The notes below the pieces were generated by a model. It was given only the letters and a program-made list of their open reading frames with translations, was not told the origin of the DNA and ran no database searches. The position numbers were made by a program, and so were the translations under genes. Shown piece by piece: positions 26,275 to 35,091 of a stretch of DNA of 64,000 nt. The DNA comes from Candidatus Pseudobutyricicoccus lothianensis (lineage in GTDB: Bacteria; Bacillota; Clostridia; Oscillospirales; Butyricicoccaceae). How positions within the stretch are numbered: the first letter of the stretch is position 1; each line of letters starts with the position of its first letter. Location of the stretch: contig CAJFRA010000006.1 of assembly GCA_904419295.1 (NCBI GenBank), forward strand, positions 19,438-83,437. Direction: 5' to 3'.

Positions 26275-27039
26275 ATGAAACGGAAAAAGAGAGCGGCTTG
26301 CGCCGCGCTGGCCGCGGTGATGGCTGCCACTGCGCTGCCCCTATCGGCCCGGGCCTATTCGATGACATATACCGATGTGCCCCAGGACCATTGGGCCTAT
26401 CAGGATATTTTATACACCAGCCAATGGGGCTTTTTCAATGGCAAAGCCGATGGCAATTTCCATCCGGATGATACGTTGACCCGGGCGGAATTTGTCTCCA
26501 TTTTAGCGCGCATCGCCAATGCCCAGGTAAACCGGTTCCAAGGTACGGAATTTACAGACGTGAACGATGACGACTGGTTTGCCGGCGCCGTGGCTTGGGC
26601 GTCCCGCCGGGGGATCATCAGCGGCGTAGGCGATGACCGTTTTGACCCCAACGGAGTTGTGACACGGGAACAGATGGCAACTTTGAGCTACAACTTCCTC
26701 AAGAGCATGGGCATTGTCTATGGCTCGGAAAATGGAGAAGTGCCTTATACGGACAAAGATCAGATCAGCGACTGGGCGTTGACTGCTGTGAAGGGAATGT
26801 ATTCCTCTGGCATTATGACCGGGCGGGAGGACAACACCTTTGACCCGCAGGCCACCACCAGCCGTGCCGAAGCGGCCTCCATTGCCCGCCGCTTGTATGC
26901 GGATCTGGATTATGACTATAGGGATGAGACAGAAAACCAAAAACCAGAGACAGACTCTGGCACAGAACAAGATCTCACGGCATCTGCAGATAAAACTCCT
27001 GGGGCGGGAGAAGAAACGACTGCTGCAGAGGAGATTTGA
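26275..27039 (+). CDS. S-layer homology (SLH) domain protein
   Basis: 254 residues: Sec signal peptide (KRKKRAACAALAAVMA...ARA, cleavage near 27) and three SLH repeats, each with the 'D(V)...W(A/F)...AV..A...G(I/F)..G....F.P....TR(A/E)E' pattern (YTDVPQDHWAYQDI, FTDVNDDDWFAGAV, YTDKDQISDWALTAV). The acidic, Thr/Glu-rich tail has no further domain. SLH domains bind pyruvylated wall polymer, so it is a cell-surface protein, perhaps structural. ATG 26275 is preferred over GTG 26263 because GGTGAGG is 6 nt upstream of it. Confidence 0.92.
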   Translation: MKRKKRAACAALAAVMAATALPLSARAYSMTYTDVPQDHWAYQDILYTSQWGFFNGKADGNFHPDDTLTRAEFVSILARIANAQVNRFQGTEFTDVNDDDWFAGAVAWASRRGIISGVGDDRFDPNGVVTREQMATLSYNFLKSMGIVYGSENGEVPYTDKDQISDWALTAVKGMYSSGIMTGREDNTFDPQATTSRAEAASIARRLYADLDYDYRDETENQKPETDSGTEQDLTASADKTPGAGEETTAAEEI

Positions 27040-27047
27040 CGTTTGAA

Positions 27048-27082
27048 AGTCTGGCATGTCCAAAGCGTGCCAGGCTTTTTTT
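27048..27082 (+). terminator. Intrinsic terminator after SLH gene
   Basis: An 11-bp stem AGTCTGGCATG/CGTGCCAGGCT (two G-U pairs) followed by T7. Confidence 0.92.
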
Positions 27083-27210
27083 GATTGTCGGAAAAGAAAG
27101 CCCAAATCTGCCGCCAACAATCTTTGTTGTACAGAGCCCATCCTCTGTACATCTCGCTTTGACCTTCGCTTCCGCTTTCACGCGGTTCCTTTGACATGAT
27201 TGGCTGGGGC

Positions 27211-27240
27211 TTGTCTGAACGGTGGATCTTGTGCTATACT
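27211..27240 (+). promoter_or_regulatory. Promoter of lytic transglycosylase gene
   Basis: TTGTCT (27211-27216), 18-bp spacer, TATACT (27235-27240), 36 nt before the GTG start. Confidence 0.65.
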
Positions 27241-27275
27241 GAAACAAATATGAAATATGTATTGCAGAAAGGCGC

Positions 27276-27977
27276 GTGAAAGTATTGAAAATAGAAGGAA
27301 TGCTGGAGCTGCCTCCCATGTATGGCGGCCAATGGACGGCGCAGCCGGCCCAGGGCCAATTTCGCCAGGCCATGGCGCAGGCAGCAGGCGGCACTGGGAT
27401 GGATGCCATGTTTGAGGCAGCCTCCCAGCAGACTGGCGTGCCGGTGCAGCTGCTCAAGGCGGTGGCAAAGGCAGAATCCAATTTTAATCCGGATGCTGTG
27501 TCCTCCTGCGGGGCGGTGGGTGTGATGCAGCTGATGCCAGCTACGGCCCGCTCTCTGGGGGTGACAGACCCGACAGACCCGGGGCAAAACATCCTGGGCG
27601 GTGCGAAATACTTGCAGAGTATGCTGGAACGGTATGATGGCGATACAGCCCTGGCGTTGGCAGCGTATAATGCCGGGCCGGGGAATGTGGATAAATACGG
27701 TGGGATCCCGCCTTTTCGGGAGACTCAAAACTATGTGCAAAAAGTCATGGGTTATCTGGAGCAGCCTTTGCAGACACCGAATGGGAAGAGCGTCACTTTT
27801 GAAGAAAGCAATGCGTTGAGCCAAGTGGTCCAAGGGTTATATCCCAACTATGATGTGGACCAGGAGAATGCGGCTCGGCTGCATCTGGCTTTCCAGATGA
27901 TGACCCAGGCACAAATGAACAAAGCACTGGCACAAGTGGAAGATGGGAAAGATTATTTGGCGGATACTACCATTTGA
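27276..27977 (+). CDS. Lytic transglycosylase (SLT domain)
   Basis: 233 residues. The SLT/goose-lysozyme-like domain spans about 45-160: catalytic Glu in [42 protein letters not shown] and ETQNYV. Cleaves the glycan strand of peptidoglycan with anhydro-MurNAc formation. No clear signal peptide, as in several Firmicutes SLT proteins with an N-terminal Pro/Gln-rich stretch, so export is uncertain. GTG start behind GAAAGG. Confidence 0.88.
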   Translation: MKVLKIEGMLELPPMYGGQWTAQPAQGQFRQAMAQAAGGTGMDAMFEAASQQTGVPVQLLKAVAKAESNFNPDAVSSCGAVGVMQLMPATARSLGVTDPTDPGQNILGGAKYLQSMLERYDGDTALALAAYNAGPGNVDKYGGIPPFRETQNYVQKVMGYLEQPLQTPNGKSVTFEESNALSQVVQGLYPNYDVDQENAARLHLAFQMMTQAQMNKALAQVEDGKDYLADTTI

Positions 27978-27990
27978 ATCAGGCAGACGG

Positions 27991-28029
27991 AAAGGCCACA
28001 GCGGGCAGAGCGCCCAGCTGGGGCCTTTT
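27991..28029 (+). terminator. Intrinsic terminator before spoIIGA
   Basis: AAAGGCC (27991-27997) pairs with GGCCTTTT (28022-28029), enclosing a second GC-rich stem (GCGGGC/GCGCCC). Confidence 0.7.
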
Positions 28030-28047
28030 GTTCTGCCCGGGCCCCGG

Positions 28048-28080
28048 TCGACAATTTTTGATTTTGTCCCATGGTATACT
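28048..28080 (+). promoter_or_regulatory. Probable Spo0A-type promoter of spoIIGA-sigE
   Basis: TATACT (28075-28080) is preceded 21 bp upstream by TCGACA (28048-28053). The long spacer and an overlapping 0A-box-like TGTCGAC on the minus strand resemble the Bacillus spoIIG promoter (22-bp spacer, Spo0A activated). The architecture is seen; Spo0A control is inferred. Confidence 0.5.
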
Positions 28081-28122
28081 GGAGGCAAGAAAGGGACAGG
28101 GCCCGATGGGAGGGGGAGGCCA

Positions 28123-28986
28123 TTGCACACGGTTTACATCGATATCCTGTTTGCCACAAACCTTTTCATTGATTATCTGCTGCTGTTGGTCACTGCCAAA
28201 TTTGCGGGCAAGCCTTGCAGCCGGCGGCGGTTGCTGGCGGCTGCCGCCCTGGGGGGATCACTGGCGGTATGTTCGTTTTTTTTTCCGCCCAGCCAAGCGA
28301 TGGCCCTGCCTTTTCGCGGCCTGTGCTGTCTGGCGTTGTGCGGACTGGCCTTCCGGTGGCCCATGTTTCGGGAGCTGTGTCGTCTTTCCCTGATCTTCTT
28401 GGCTGTCACTTTGGCCTTTGGAGGCGCGGTCTTTGCCACCGCCTATTTGGGAAGAGGACCTGGGATCGTGAGCCTGCGGGGCGGGGCCCTTTACTGGGAT
28501 GTTCCCTTGGGGCTGCTGCTGGGCGCCAGCGCTGCCGCCTATTTGCTGCTCGGCCTGGTCTTTGGCGGAAACAGTGCCCGAGGCCGGCAAAAACCGGCGA
28601 AGGTGCAGGTGCGCTGCGGCGGACGCTCTGTGGTATTTGACGCCCTGTGGGATACGGGGAACCAGCTGCGGGACCCTGTGACCACACGGAAGGTGATGGT
28701 GGTGGAGAAGGAGCGGCTGTATCCACTCTTTACGCCGGAGGAACAGGGGTGCATACAAGACTTGGAGCAGGGAAACACAGCCCAAGTATTCGAACGGTTG
28801 GGGCGCTGCGGCGCCCACAAGTTTTTGCTGGTACCTTATCGGGCGGTGGGCCAGCCTGGCGCATTGTTGTTGGCTTTGCGGCCCGATGGCCTGTTGGTGG
28901 ACGGACGGCCCAGCCAAGAGTACCTAGTGGGGGTCAGCCCAGAGGAAATCGCGTTGCCCGACGGGATGCGGGCGATCTTGGGATAG
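28123..28986 (+). CDS. spoIIGA: Sporulation sigma-E processing peptidase SpoIIGA
   Basis: 287 residues: five N-terminal membrane helices (first [23 protein letters not shown]) and a cytoplasmic aspartic-protease-like domain with catalytic [16 protein letters not shown] (Asp about 177). It removes the pro-sequence of SigE in the mother cell after a signal from SpoIIR. Start is TTG at 28123, with GGGAGG just upstream; earlier in-frame codons lie before the promoter. sigE follows after 13 nt. Confidence 0.93.
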   Translation: MHTVYIDILFATNLFIDYLLLLVTAKFAGKPCSRRRLLAAAALGGSLAVCSFFFPPSQAMALPFRGLCCLALCGLAFRWPMFRELCRLSLIFLAVTLAFGGAVFATAYLGRGPGIVSLRGGALYWDVPLGLLLGASAAAYLLLGLVFGGNSARGRQKPAKVQVRCGGRSVVFDALWDTGNQLRDPVTTRKVMVVEKERLYPLFTPEEQGCIQDLEQGNTAQVFERLGRCGAHKFLLVPYRAVGQPGALLLALRPDGLLVDGRPSQEYLVGVSPEEIALPDGMRAILG

Positions 28987-28999
28987 GAGGAATCGTGCT

Positions 29000-29728
29000 A
29001 TGAAATGGTATCTGCTGTTTTGCCGGGGTTATTTGGCCGTATGCCGTCTGCTGGGGCGGCTAGGGCTGCCAGGGGCGCCGTCCATCCACTACATCGGCGG
29101 CTCTGAGAGTTTGCCAGCCCCTTTGACCCAAGAGGAGGAAGCCTATTATTTGAGCCGCTACACCGGTGCGGAAGAAGAGATCCGCCGGGTACTGATCGAG
29201 CACAATTTGCGGTTGGTGGTCTATATCGCCCGGAAGTTTGAAAACACGGGCATTGGCATCGAGGACCTGATCTCCATTGGCACCATCGGGCTGATCAAGG
29301 CTGTGAACACATACCGGGCAGACAAAAACACCAAACTGGCCACCTATGCTTCCCGCTGCATCGAAAACGAGATCTTGATGGTGCTGCGCAAAAATGCAGG
29401 ACAGCGCAGCGAGATCTCCATTGATGAGCCGCTGAACACCGATTGGGATGGCAACGAATTGCTGCTCTCCGATATTCTGGGGACAGAACCGGATTGCGTG
29501 ATGCGGCCCATTGAAGACGATGTGGACCGGGAGCTGCTGGCCCACTCCATCCAACAGCTCACCGAGCGGGAGCAGCAGATCATCTCCATGCGGTTCGGCT
29601 TGGGTGGCCGGGATGAACTGACCCAAAAAGAAGTGGCCGATATCATGGGCATCTCCCAATCTTACATCTCCCGTTTGGAAAAAAGGATCATTGGCCGCTT
29701 GAAGAAGGAGATGTTGAAAACGATGTAG
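29000..29728 (+). CDS. sigE: RNA polymerase sporulation sigma factor SigE (pro-form)
   Basis: 242 residues. A hydrophobic/basic pro-sequence (about 1-27, [16 protein letters not shown]...) precedes the sigma-70 core: region 2 ([33 protein letters not shown]) and region 4 helix-turn-helix ([23 protein letters not shown]). Directs early mother-cell transcription, including genes for engulfment and coat assembly. Directly after spoIIGA, the conserved arrangement. If the dpaA element is excised in the mother cell, this factor or SigK would be the expected controller. Confidence 0.97.
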   Translation: MKWYLLFCRGYLAVCRLLGRLGLPGAPSIHYIGGSESLPAPLTQEEEAYYLSRYTGAEEEIRRVLIEHNLRLVVYIARKFENTGIGIEDLISIGTIGLIKAVNTYRADKNTKLATYASRCIENEILMVLRKNAGQRSEISIDEPLNTDWDGNELLLSDILGTEPDCVMRPIEDDVDRELLAHSIQQLTEREQQIISMRFGLGGRDELTQKEVADIMGISQSYISRLEKRIIGRLKKEMLKTM

Positions 29729-29735
29729 CAGGGGC

Positions 29736-29764
29736 TAGGCAAAGGGGAGGCGCCAGGGTATAAT
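29736..29764 (+). promoter_or_regulatory. Promoter of 29830 gene
   Basis: TAGGCA (29736-29741), 17-bp spacer, TATAAT (29759-29764). Confidence 0.55.
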
Positions 29765-29829
29765 GGGGGCAAGCCTTCCCCGATAGGGACTGGCTGCAAT
29801 GGATAACACGCCAGGAGGTCCCCAAAGAT

Positions 29830-30339
29830 ATGACAGGCAAGACCCATTTGATCGGCGGCGTTTTAGCAGGCGCTGCTTTTGCTTATGGAACAGGTTCCCT
29901 ACCGGTCTTGGCCGCCACAGTGGCCGGTGCGGCAGCCGGCGCGCTGCTGCCCGATCTGGATCATACCCGCTCTACTGTCACAAGGCGCGCTGGGCTGGCG
30001 GGTTTTGTGCTCAGCCATTTGCTGCGGCAAAGGGGCGTATTGCACACGCCGGTTTTCGGTTTGCTGTTCTGCTGTCTGTGCCGCGCTTTGGTACACGCTG
30101 CGGCGCCGGGCTTCACCCTTTTGGAAAATGCCTGGACCGGCCTATGTTTGGGCATCGCTTCCCATCTGGTGCTGGACCCGTGCACCCCCAAAGGGATCTG
30201 GCTTTTTTGGCCGTTGAGCCATAGGCGGTATCATTGGCTGGATCTTCCCACCGGCGGTTGGCTGGAAAAACTGCTGGCTTTGGTGATGCTGGCGGCTTTG
30301 GGTGGTTTTGGGTATTCTTTTATGCAAAATGTACTGTGA
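29830..30339 (+). CDS. YdjM-type membrane-bound metal-dependent hydrolase (DUF457)
   Basis: 169 residues, four membrane helices. Family motifs: MTGKTHLIGGVLAG, ALLPDLDHTRS, QRGVLHTPVF and GIASHLVLDPCTPKGI, which place His and Asp residues for metal binding at the membrane face. Physiological substrate unknown; in E. coli YdjM is LexA-controlled. AGGAGG is 14 nt upstream. Monocistronic between its promoter and a strong terminator. Confidence 0.88.
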   Translation: MTGKTHLIGGVLAGAAFAYGTGSLPVLAATVAGAAAGALLPDLDHTRSTVTRRAGLAGFVLSHLLRQRGVLHTPVFGLLFCCLCRALVHAAAPGFTLLENAWTGLCLGIASHLVLDPCTPKGIWLFWPLSHRRYHWLDLPTGGWLEKLLALVMLAALGGFGYSFMQNVL

Positions 30340-30348
30340 AAGCAGCAC

Positions 30349-30389
30349 AAAGCCGCGCGGCGGGAGATCTCCCTTTGCCGCGCGGCTTT
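30349..30389. terminator. Bidirectional terminator
   Basis: A 13-bp stem AAAGCCGCGCGGC/GCCGCGCGGCTTT separates the convergent 29830 gene (+) and the SASP gene (-). Confidence 0.85.
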
Positions 30390-30421
30390 GCTATATGGGC
30401 AGCCCGTTGGCTGCCGCTGGC

Positions 30422-30688
30422 TTAGTACTGCTGGCCGTTGTTCAGGTTTGTGCTGGTGGGAACAGAAGTGTTGATCACAGAGCCAGGGTTGCTGGCCAGG
30501 GTGTTTTCTGCATGCATGATCATCTTTTTGACCATCTGGCCGCCTACGCTGCCTGCCTGGCGGGAAGTCAGGTCGCCATTGTAACCCTGCTTCAGGTTAA
30601 CGCCAACTTCCTTGGCGGCTTCCATCTTGAAGTTGTACAGAGCGTCCTTGGCGGCGGAATTCAGGTTGGATTTATTGCTGCTAGACAT
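30422..30688 (-). CDS. Alpha/beta-type small acid-soluble spore protein
   Basis: 88 residues. The SASP core is plain: ALYNFKMEAAKEVGVNLKQG (with the GPR protease site around Glu-Val/Gly) and GDLTSRQAGSVGGQMVKKMI. SASPs coat and protect spore DNA and supply amino acids on germination. The C-terminal tail is Asn/Ser/Thr-rich. GGAGAA upstream of the ATG. Forespore (sigma-G) expression expected; I could not find a convincing sigma-G promoter. Confidence 0.96.
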   Translation of the reverse strand: MSSSNKSNLNSAAKDALYNFKMEAAKEVGVNLKQGYNGDLTSRQAGSVGGQMVKKMIMHAENTLASNPGSVINTSVPTSTNLNNGQQY

Positions 30689-30839
30689 AGTCGTATTCTC
30701 CTTTGATCGTTTGTTTAGTGTTGTGTTTCTTGGGGATTACAGGCATATTGTGTGTGTTCTGCGACAGTTTATGATAAGAAATTGTTGGCAATTGTCGTTT
30801 TGCTTCTCATGCGTGGAGGCGGGAAATGGACAAAGGCGG

Positions 30840-30868
30840 TTGTAGCAATGCATGGGCTGTGGTATACT
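30840..30868 (+). promoter_or_regulatory. Promoter of ferritin gene
   Basis: TTGTAG (30840-30845), 17-bp spacer, TATACT (30863-30868), 100 nt before the ATG. Confidence 0.65.
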
Positions 30869-30968
30869 AGCGATAGACGGCGGGATCCACGCCGCCATGC
30901 ATTGCCGGATGCTGGCGGATGCCGCTTGTAAGATCAGGCATTGAGAAATTGGAACAGGAGGTTTTCTT

Positions 30969-31478
30969 ATGGATCAGACCGTATCGAAGCTGCTCTGTGA
31001 GCAAGTCAACAAAGAATTTTATTCTGCGTACCTCTACCTGGAATTCGCCAACTTTTTTGAAGAAAAAGGGTTGGATGGATTTGCAAACTGGTATCAAGTG
31101 CAGGCAAAAGAAGAAATGGATCATGCCATGCTCTTTTATCAGTATTTGCACAACAACAACCAAAAAATCGCGTTGGAAGCCATTGCAAAACCGGAACGGA
31201 AGGGCGACAGCTTTGAAGCGGTCCTGCAGGAAGGGCTGGCCCACGAAGAATATGTGACAGCACTGATCAATCAAATTTACGAAGCCGCCCAGAATGCCAA
31301 AGACTTCCGCACCACACAGTTTTTGGATTGGTTCATCAAGGAACAAGGGGAAGAAGAAGCCAATGCCAACGACCTGATCACGCGGATGGGACTCTTTGGC
31401 CATGACGCCAAGGGACTTTATCTGCTGGATGGCGAGTTGAAAAACCGGACGTATGCTCCCCCTTCTTTGACATTGTAA
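30969..31478 (+). CDS. ftnA: Non-haem ferritin
   Basis: 169 residues, four-helix ferritin storing iron as a 24-mer. Ferroxidase residues: Glu in [19 protein letters not shown], Glu-x-x-His in [12 protein letters not shown], and Glu/Gln in [21 protein letters not shown] upstream of the ATG. Monocistronic, between a housekeeping-type promoter and a terminator. Provides iron storage and oxidative-stress protection in an anaerobe. Confidence 0.95.
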   Translation: MDQTVSKLLCEQVNKEFYSAYLYLEFANFFEEKGLDGFANWYQVQAKEEMDHAMLFYQYLHNNNQKIALEAIAKPERKGDSFEAVLQEGLAHEEYVTALINQIYEAAQNAKDFRTTQFLDWFIKEQGEEEANANDLITRMGLFGHDAKGLYLLDGELKNRTYAPPSLTL

Positions 31479-31488
31479 GAAAAAAGTG

Positions 31489-31521
31489 GACGACCCATGC
31501 CGTGAGCGTGGGTCGTCTTTT
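31489..31521 (+). terminator. Intrinsic terminator after ferritin
   Basis: GACGACCCA (31489-31497) pairs perfectly with TGGGTCGTC (31509-31517), then TTTT. Confidence 0.92.
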
Positions 31522-31611
31522 GGGCTTGTACAATGGAAAGATCGGTGTGCGGCCATATGCCGCACCGGCACCAGTGGATACCACTTGAAACAGAAAAAGG
31601 AGGAAAACTCT

Positions 31612-32445
31612 ATGTTGCACATTGGCTGCCACCTATCGTCGGCCAAAGGATTTGAAGCAATGGGAAAAGAGGCTCTGAAGATCGGGGCGGACACGTTCCA
31701 ATTTTTCACCCGAAATCCCCGGGGCGGGGCAGCCAAAGCGCTGGACACCGAAGACGCCTCCCGGCTGCAGGCGCTGTTGGAGACGAATTCTTTTGCGCCG
31801 CTGGTGGCCCATGCGCCGTATACCCTAAACCCTTGCGCTGCCAGTGAAGACTTGCGCCAGTTTGCGCAGCAGACCATGGCAGACGATCTGGCACGGCTGG
31901 AACACCTGCCAGGCAATTACTACAATTTCCACCCGGGCAGCCATGTCAAGCAAGGGGCAGAAGCAGGGATCGCCCGCATTGCGGAAGTGCTGGATCGAGT
32001 GCTCTGGCCGGAGTGCCAGACCACGGTCTTGTTGGAGACGATGGCGGGCAAGGGCACCGAGGTGGGGCGGAGCTTTGAAGAGCTGCGGGCCATCATCGAC
32101 CAAGTGGAGCTGGGGGACCGGTTGGGCGTCTGTTTGGATACCTGCCATGTGTACGACGCCGGTTATGACATCGTCAACGACCTGGATGGCGTTTTGGAAC
32201 AGTTTGACCGGGTGTTGGGCATCGGGCGGCTGCGGGCGATCCATCTCAATGACAGCAAGAACCCCTTTGGCAGCCACAAAGACCGCCATGAGACCATTGG
32301 CAACGGCACCATCGGTCTGGAAGCCATGGAACGGATCATCAACCATCCCCAGCTCAAGCACCTGCCCTTTTGCCTGGAGACGCCCAATGACCTAGCTGGC
32401 TATGGACGGGAGATCACGTTGCTGCGGCAGCTTTGGCGGCCTTAA
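31612..32445 (+). CDS. nfo: Endonuclease IV (apurinic/apyrimidinic)
   Basis: 277 residues, the standard TIM-barrel AP endonuclease of base-excision repair. Zinc ligands are recognisable in [61 protein letters not shown] and CLETP. AAAGGAGG is about 8 nt before the ATG at 31612. Nfo also repairs spore DNA during germination in Bacillus, so its place near SASP and sigE genes is suggestive only. Confidence 0.97.
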   Translation: MLHIGCHLSSAKGFEAMGKEALKIGADTFQFFTRNPRGGAAKALDTEDASRLQALLETNSFAPLVAHAPYTLNPCAASEDLRQFAQQTMADDLARLEHLPGNYYNFHPGSHVKQGAEAGIARIAEVLDRVLWPECQTTVLLETMAGKGTEVGRSFEELRAIIDQVELGDRLGVCLDTCHVYDAGYDIVNDLDGVLEQFDRVLGIGRLRAIHLNDSKNPFGSHKDRHETIGNGTIGLEAMERIINHPQLKHLPFCLETPNDLAGYGREITLLRQLWRP

Positions 32446-32459
32446 ATGCCGGGAAAGGC

Positions 32460-33029
32460 TTACATAGGGGGTGGCAGTTCTTCGTTCAGCCGTACCATAT
32501 GGACATGGTCCTCCCACACGCCTTGGATGGCCAGGTAACGGGGGGATATGCCCTCGGAATGGAACCCCAGCTTTTCGGCCACCCGCAGGGAAGGGCGGTT
32601 GCGGGGCATGATGTTCGCCTCTACCCGGTGCAGGCCCAGCGGACCGAAGGCAAGGGCCATCACCTGTTCCAGGGCTTCGGTCATATAGCCCTGGTTTTTG
32701 TGGGCCGCATCCAGCTGATAGCCTAAAAAACAGGAACAAAAGGCGCCGCGCACGATGTTGCTGAGATGGGCAAAGCCAATGATCTCATCAGCAGATTTTC
32801 GCGGGGCAAGCCACAGGCGCAGGCCAGTGCCTACTTCATAAGCGTCCACATCTTCTTGCAGCAAGACACGCTGTTGCTCTTCTTTTTCATAGCCTGGCGG
32901 CCGGAGCGGTTGAAAAGGGGTCAAAAATGCCCGGTTGCGGCGCAGGTAAGCAGATACCGCCGGGGCCAGATCGGGGTGGGAAAGATACAGCCGCAGGCGC
33001 GGCGTGTCGAGAGAGAAAGAAGATGCCAT
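32460..33029 (-). CDS. GNAT acetyltransferase, RimJ/RimL type
   Basis: 189 residues. TPRLRLYLSHPDLAPAV opens the fold; the acetyl-CoA loop is the DAAHKNQGYMTEAL stretch; RVEANIMPRNRPSLRVAEKLGF and the C-terminal WEDHVHMVRLNEE are typical of RimJ/RimL/YdaF proteins that acetylate ribosomal or other N-termini. Substrate not predictable. GGAGG is 7 nt before the ATG at 33029, so longer starts are rejected. Convergent with nfo. Confidence 0.92.
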   Translation of the reverse strand: MASSFSLDTPRLRLYLSHPDLAPAVSAYLRRNRAFLTPFQPLRPPGYEKEEQQRVLLQEDVDAYEVGTGLRLWLAPRKSADEIIGFAHLSNIVRGAFCSCFLGYQLDAAHKNQGYMTEALEQVMALAFGPLGLHRVEANIMPRNRPSLRVAEKLGFHSEGISPRYLAIQGVWEDHVHMVRLNEELPPPM

Positions 33030-33131
33030 CACAATACCTCCAATCAAAGGAATTGAGCTAATTATACCAGAAAACACAGAGAGTTGCATGGAAAAGTACC
33101 ATTATATGACCAAAAAAATAGAAAGAAATGC

Positions 33132-33162
33132 TTGACTTAGAGCGTACTCTAAGCGCTAAAAT
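33132..33162 (+). promoter_or_regulatory. MerR-type operator/promoter of aldo/keto reductase
   Basis: TTGACT (33132-33137) and TAAAAT (33157-33162) are separated by 19 bp, too long for unassisted RNA polymerase, and the spacer region holds a perfect dyad CTTAGAG-CGTA-CTCTAAG (33136-33153). This is the layout of MerR-family activators (AdhR/NmlR-like aldehyde sensors). No MerR gene is adjacent. Confidence 0.8.
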
Positions 33163-33285
33163 AAAACAAAAGGGGCAATGTCTCTGCGATCTAGTGGGTC
33201 AAAAAAGCGCGGTGACAGAGCCCGAAGGTGAAGAATGAGACAAAAGGGCGCGAAGAATCGCGCTGAGAAAGGGAGGAACCCAAGG

Positions 33286-34422
33286 ATGATGACCACACGC
33301 GAGTATAAGAACACAGGGGATCAAATCTCGCTGCTGGGCTTCGGCTGCATGCGTCTGCCCAAGATCGATCCGGAAAAATCCGATATCGACAAAGAGAAAG
33401 CCCAAGAGATGATCGATTACGCCTATGCCCACGGCGTCAATTACTACGATACCGCTTACCCCTACCACGAGGGAAAGAGCGAACTTTTCATCGGTGAAGC
33501 GCTGAAAAAATATCCCCGTGAGAGCTTCCACCTGGTGAGCAAAAACCCGGTATGGCTGGTGGAAAAACCCGAGGATGCGGTGAACTTCCTCCACGAACAG
33601 TTGAAAAAATGCCAGACAGAGTATTTTGATTTTTATCTGTGCCATGCGCTCAACCATGACCGGTTGGAGATGATCAAAAAGCACCACATTTTTGAAAGCC
33701 TGCAAAAGGAAAAGGAAGCAGGCCGCATCAAGCACCTGGGCTTTTCTTTCCACGGCACCATTGAGATGCTGGAGGAGATCGTAAACGCCTATGACTGGGA
33801 CTTTGCCCAGATCCAATTGAATTATTACGATTGGGATATGCAGAACGCCAAGCGGGAATACGAGATCCTGACCGAGCACGGCCTGCCCGTGGTCATTATG
33901 GAGCCTGTCCGCGGCGGCGCGCTGAATACATTGTGCCCCCAAGGCATTGAGATGCTGAAGAAGGCAGACCCGAATGCCACCCCGGCTTCCTGGGCGCTGC
34001 GCTTTGCCGCTTCGCTGCCCAATGTGCTGACTGTGCTCAGCGGTATGACTGCCATGGAGCATGTGAAGGACAATGTGGCCACCATGGATGACTTTAAGCC
34101 GCTGACCGATGCAGAACGGGAATTGCTGTTCCAAGTGGCGGAAGTCTACAAGCAGAGCAAGACCGTGCCCTGCACCGGTTGCCGCTATTGCATGGATTGC
34201 CCGGCAGGCGTGGATATTCCGGCGGTCTTTAAGATCTACAACAATTATGCCGTCACAGAAAACAAAGCCCAGTTCCTGGCGGATTACGAAGCATTGGGCG
34301 AGAGCAAGCAGGCGCACAATTGCGTTGCTTGCCGCAAATGCTGCAGCCAGTGCCCCCAGAGCATTGAGATCCCTGAGCGGATGAAAGAGATCGAAGCTTT
34401 GGCGAAAAAGTTGAAAGGCTGA
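33286..34422 (+). CDS. Aldo/keto reductase with C-terminal 4Fe-4S domain
   Basis: 378 residues. N-terminal TIM-barrel AKR with catalytic Asp/Tyr in YYDTAYPYHEGKSE, Lys in HLVSKNP and His in YLCHAL. The C-terminal part holds two CxxCxxCxxxCP-type clusters: CTGCRYCMDCPAGVDIP and CVACRKCCSQCPQSIEIP, so it binds two 4Fe-4S centres and probably uses ferredoxin-like electron transfer. Starts ATG ATG after GGGAGG. Controlled by the MerR-like operator upstream, which fits aldehyde detoxification. Confidence 0.95.
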   Translation: MMTTREYKNTGDQISLLGFGCMRLPKIDPEKSDIDKEKAQEMIDYAYAHGVNYYDTAYPYHEGKSELFIGEALKKYPRESFHLVSKNPVWLVEKPEDAVNFLHEQLKKCQTEYFDFYLCHALNHDRLEMIKKHHIFESLQKEKEAGRIKHLGFSFHGTIEMLEEIVNAYDWDFAQIQLNYYDWDMQNAKREYEILTEHGLPVVIMEPVRGGALNTLCPQGIEMLKKADPNATPASWALRFAASLPNVLTVLSGMTAMEHVKDNVATMDDFKPLTDAERELLFQVAEVYKQSKTVPCTGCRYCMDCPAGVDIPAVFKIYNNYAVTENKAQFLADYEALGESKQAHNCVACRKCCSQCPQSIEIPERMKEIEALAKKLKG

Positions 34423-34501
34423 TCTGATTCTATCCATTGGCCACCCTGGCATCCAGCCGGGGTGGCCTTTTACAAAAAAGTAAGAAAAAGAGAAAAAACT
34501 A

Positions 34502-34530
34502 TTGACAAATGGGTTGTGGGAGGTTATAAT
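34502..34530 (+). promoter_or_regulatory. Consensus promoter of tRNA-Val
   Basis: TTGACA (34502-34507), 17-bp spacer, TATAAT (34525-34530): an exact sigma-A consensus. Confidence 0.95.
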
Positions 34531-34548
34531 AAAAAAGCTGATTCCGAT

Positions 34549-34625
34549 GGACGCTTAGCTCAGCTGGCTAGAGCACCTGCTTGACGTGCAGGGGGTCAGG
34601 GGTTCAAGTCCCTTAGCGTCCACCA
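34549..34625 (+). tRNA. tRNA-Val (anticodon GAC)
   Basis: Acceptor GGACGCT pairs with AGCGTCC; D arm AGCTCAGCTGGCTAGAGC; anticodon stem-loop CCTGC-TTGACGT-GCAGG with GAC at 34-36; T arm GGGGTTCAAGTCCC; CCA is encoded (34623-34625). Reads GUC/GUU valine codons. Single-gene transcription unit bounded by a consensus promoter and a terminator. Confidence 0.97.
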
Positions 34626-34630
34626 GATTA

Positions 34631-34666
34631 AACACCCTCGAATTTCAGGATTCGAGGGTGTTTTTT
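34631..34666 (+). terminator. Terminator of tRNA-Val
   Basis: A perfect 13-bp stem AACACCCTCGAAT/ATTCGAGGGTGTT, then T6. Confidence 0.95.
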
Positions 34667-34680
34667 GCTTTTTCCAAAAC

Positions 34681-34709
34681 AAAAAGGACATCGACCCAGA
34701 TGTCCTTTT
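34681..34709. terminator. Bidirectional terminator
   Basis: AAAAGGACATC, loop, GATGTCCTTTT. Can end the Cys-rich gene on the minus strand, about 130 nt after its stop. Confidence 0.85.
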
Positions 34710-34840
34710 GTTGGATCAAAACGACCCTGCAAATAAATTTTCTCCCCAATGCTTTCTCTCTATGGGGCAGGGGATCATACCACGGGCAGCAGCACACACT
34801 CGATCGACTTCCGCTGCTGCCCGAAACCGGGGCTGCTGTC

Positions 34841-35080
34841 TTATTGTGGATCTGCTGTTTCAGATGGTGGAGCGCCGGCCGGCAGGACAAGCCGGGCGAA
34901 ATCCGCATAGGAATCCCCCGTCCGGTTCTGGGAGCCATCCACAAGAGAGAAAAAGCAATTGGGTATTTCTTTGAGGCGCAAGTTTTTTTGAATGCACGGG
35001 GCACAGCCTTGTGTGTGCCGGGTGGGGTGCAGCGGACAGCTCAAATTCTTACAGGTGCAAAATGAACTCAAATTTTCCAT
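34841..35080 (-). CDS. Small cysteine-rich protein (DUF6485-like)
   Basis: 79 residues. The start has Cys/His residues spaced like a metal site: FCTCKNLSCPLHPTRHTQGCAPC, followed by 'NCFF' and a SYADFARLV helix. This resembles the DUF6485 family of small Clostridia/anaerobe proteins that begin C-x-C-x(4)-C and have a later C-x-x-C. GGAGG is 5 nt before the ATG at 35080; six upstream in-frame codons are rejected. Function unknown; a zinc or iron-sulfur site is likely. Confidence 0.7.
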   Translation of the reverse strand: MENLSSFCTCKNLSCPLHPTRHTQGCAPCIQKNLRLKEIPNCFFSLVDGSQNRTGDSYADFARLVLPAGAPPSETADPQ

Positions 35081-35091
35081 AAGGCCTCCAT

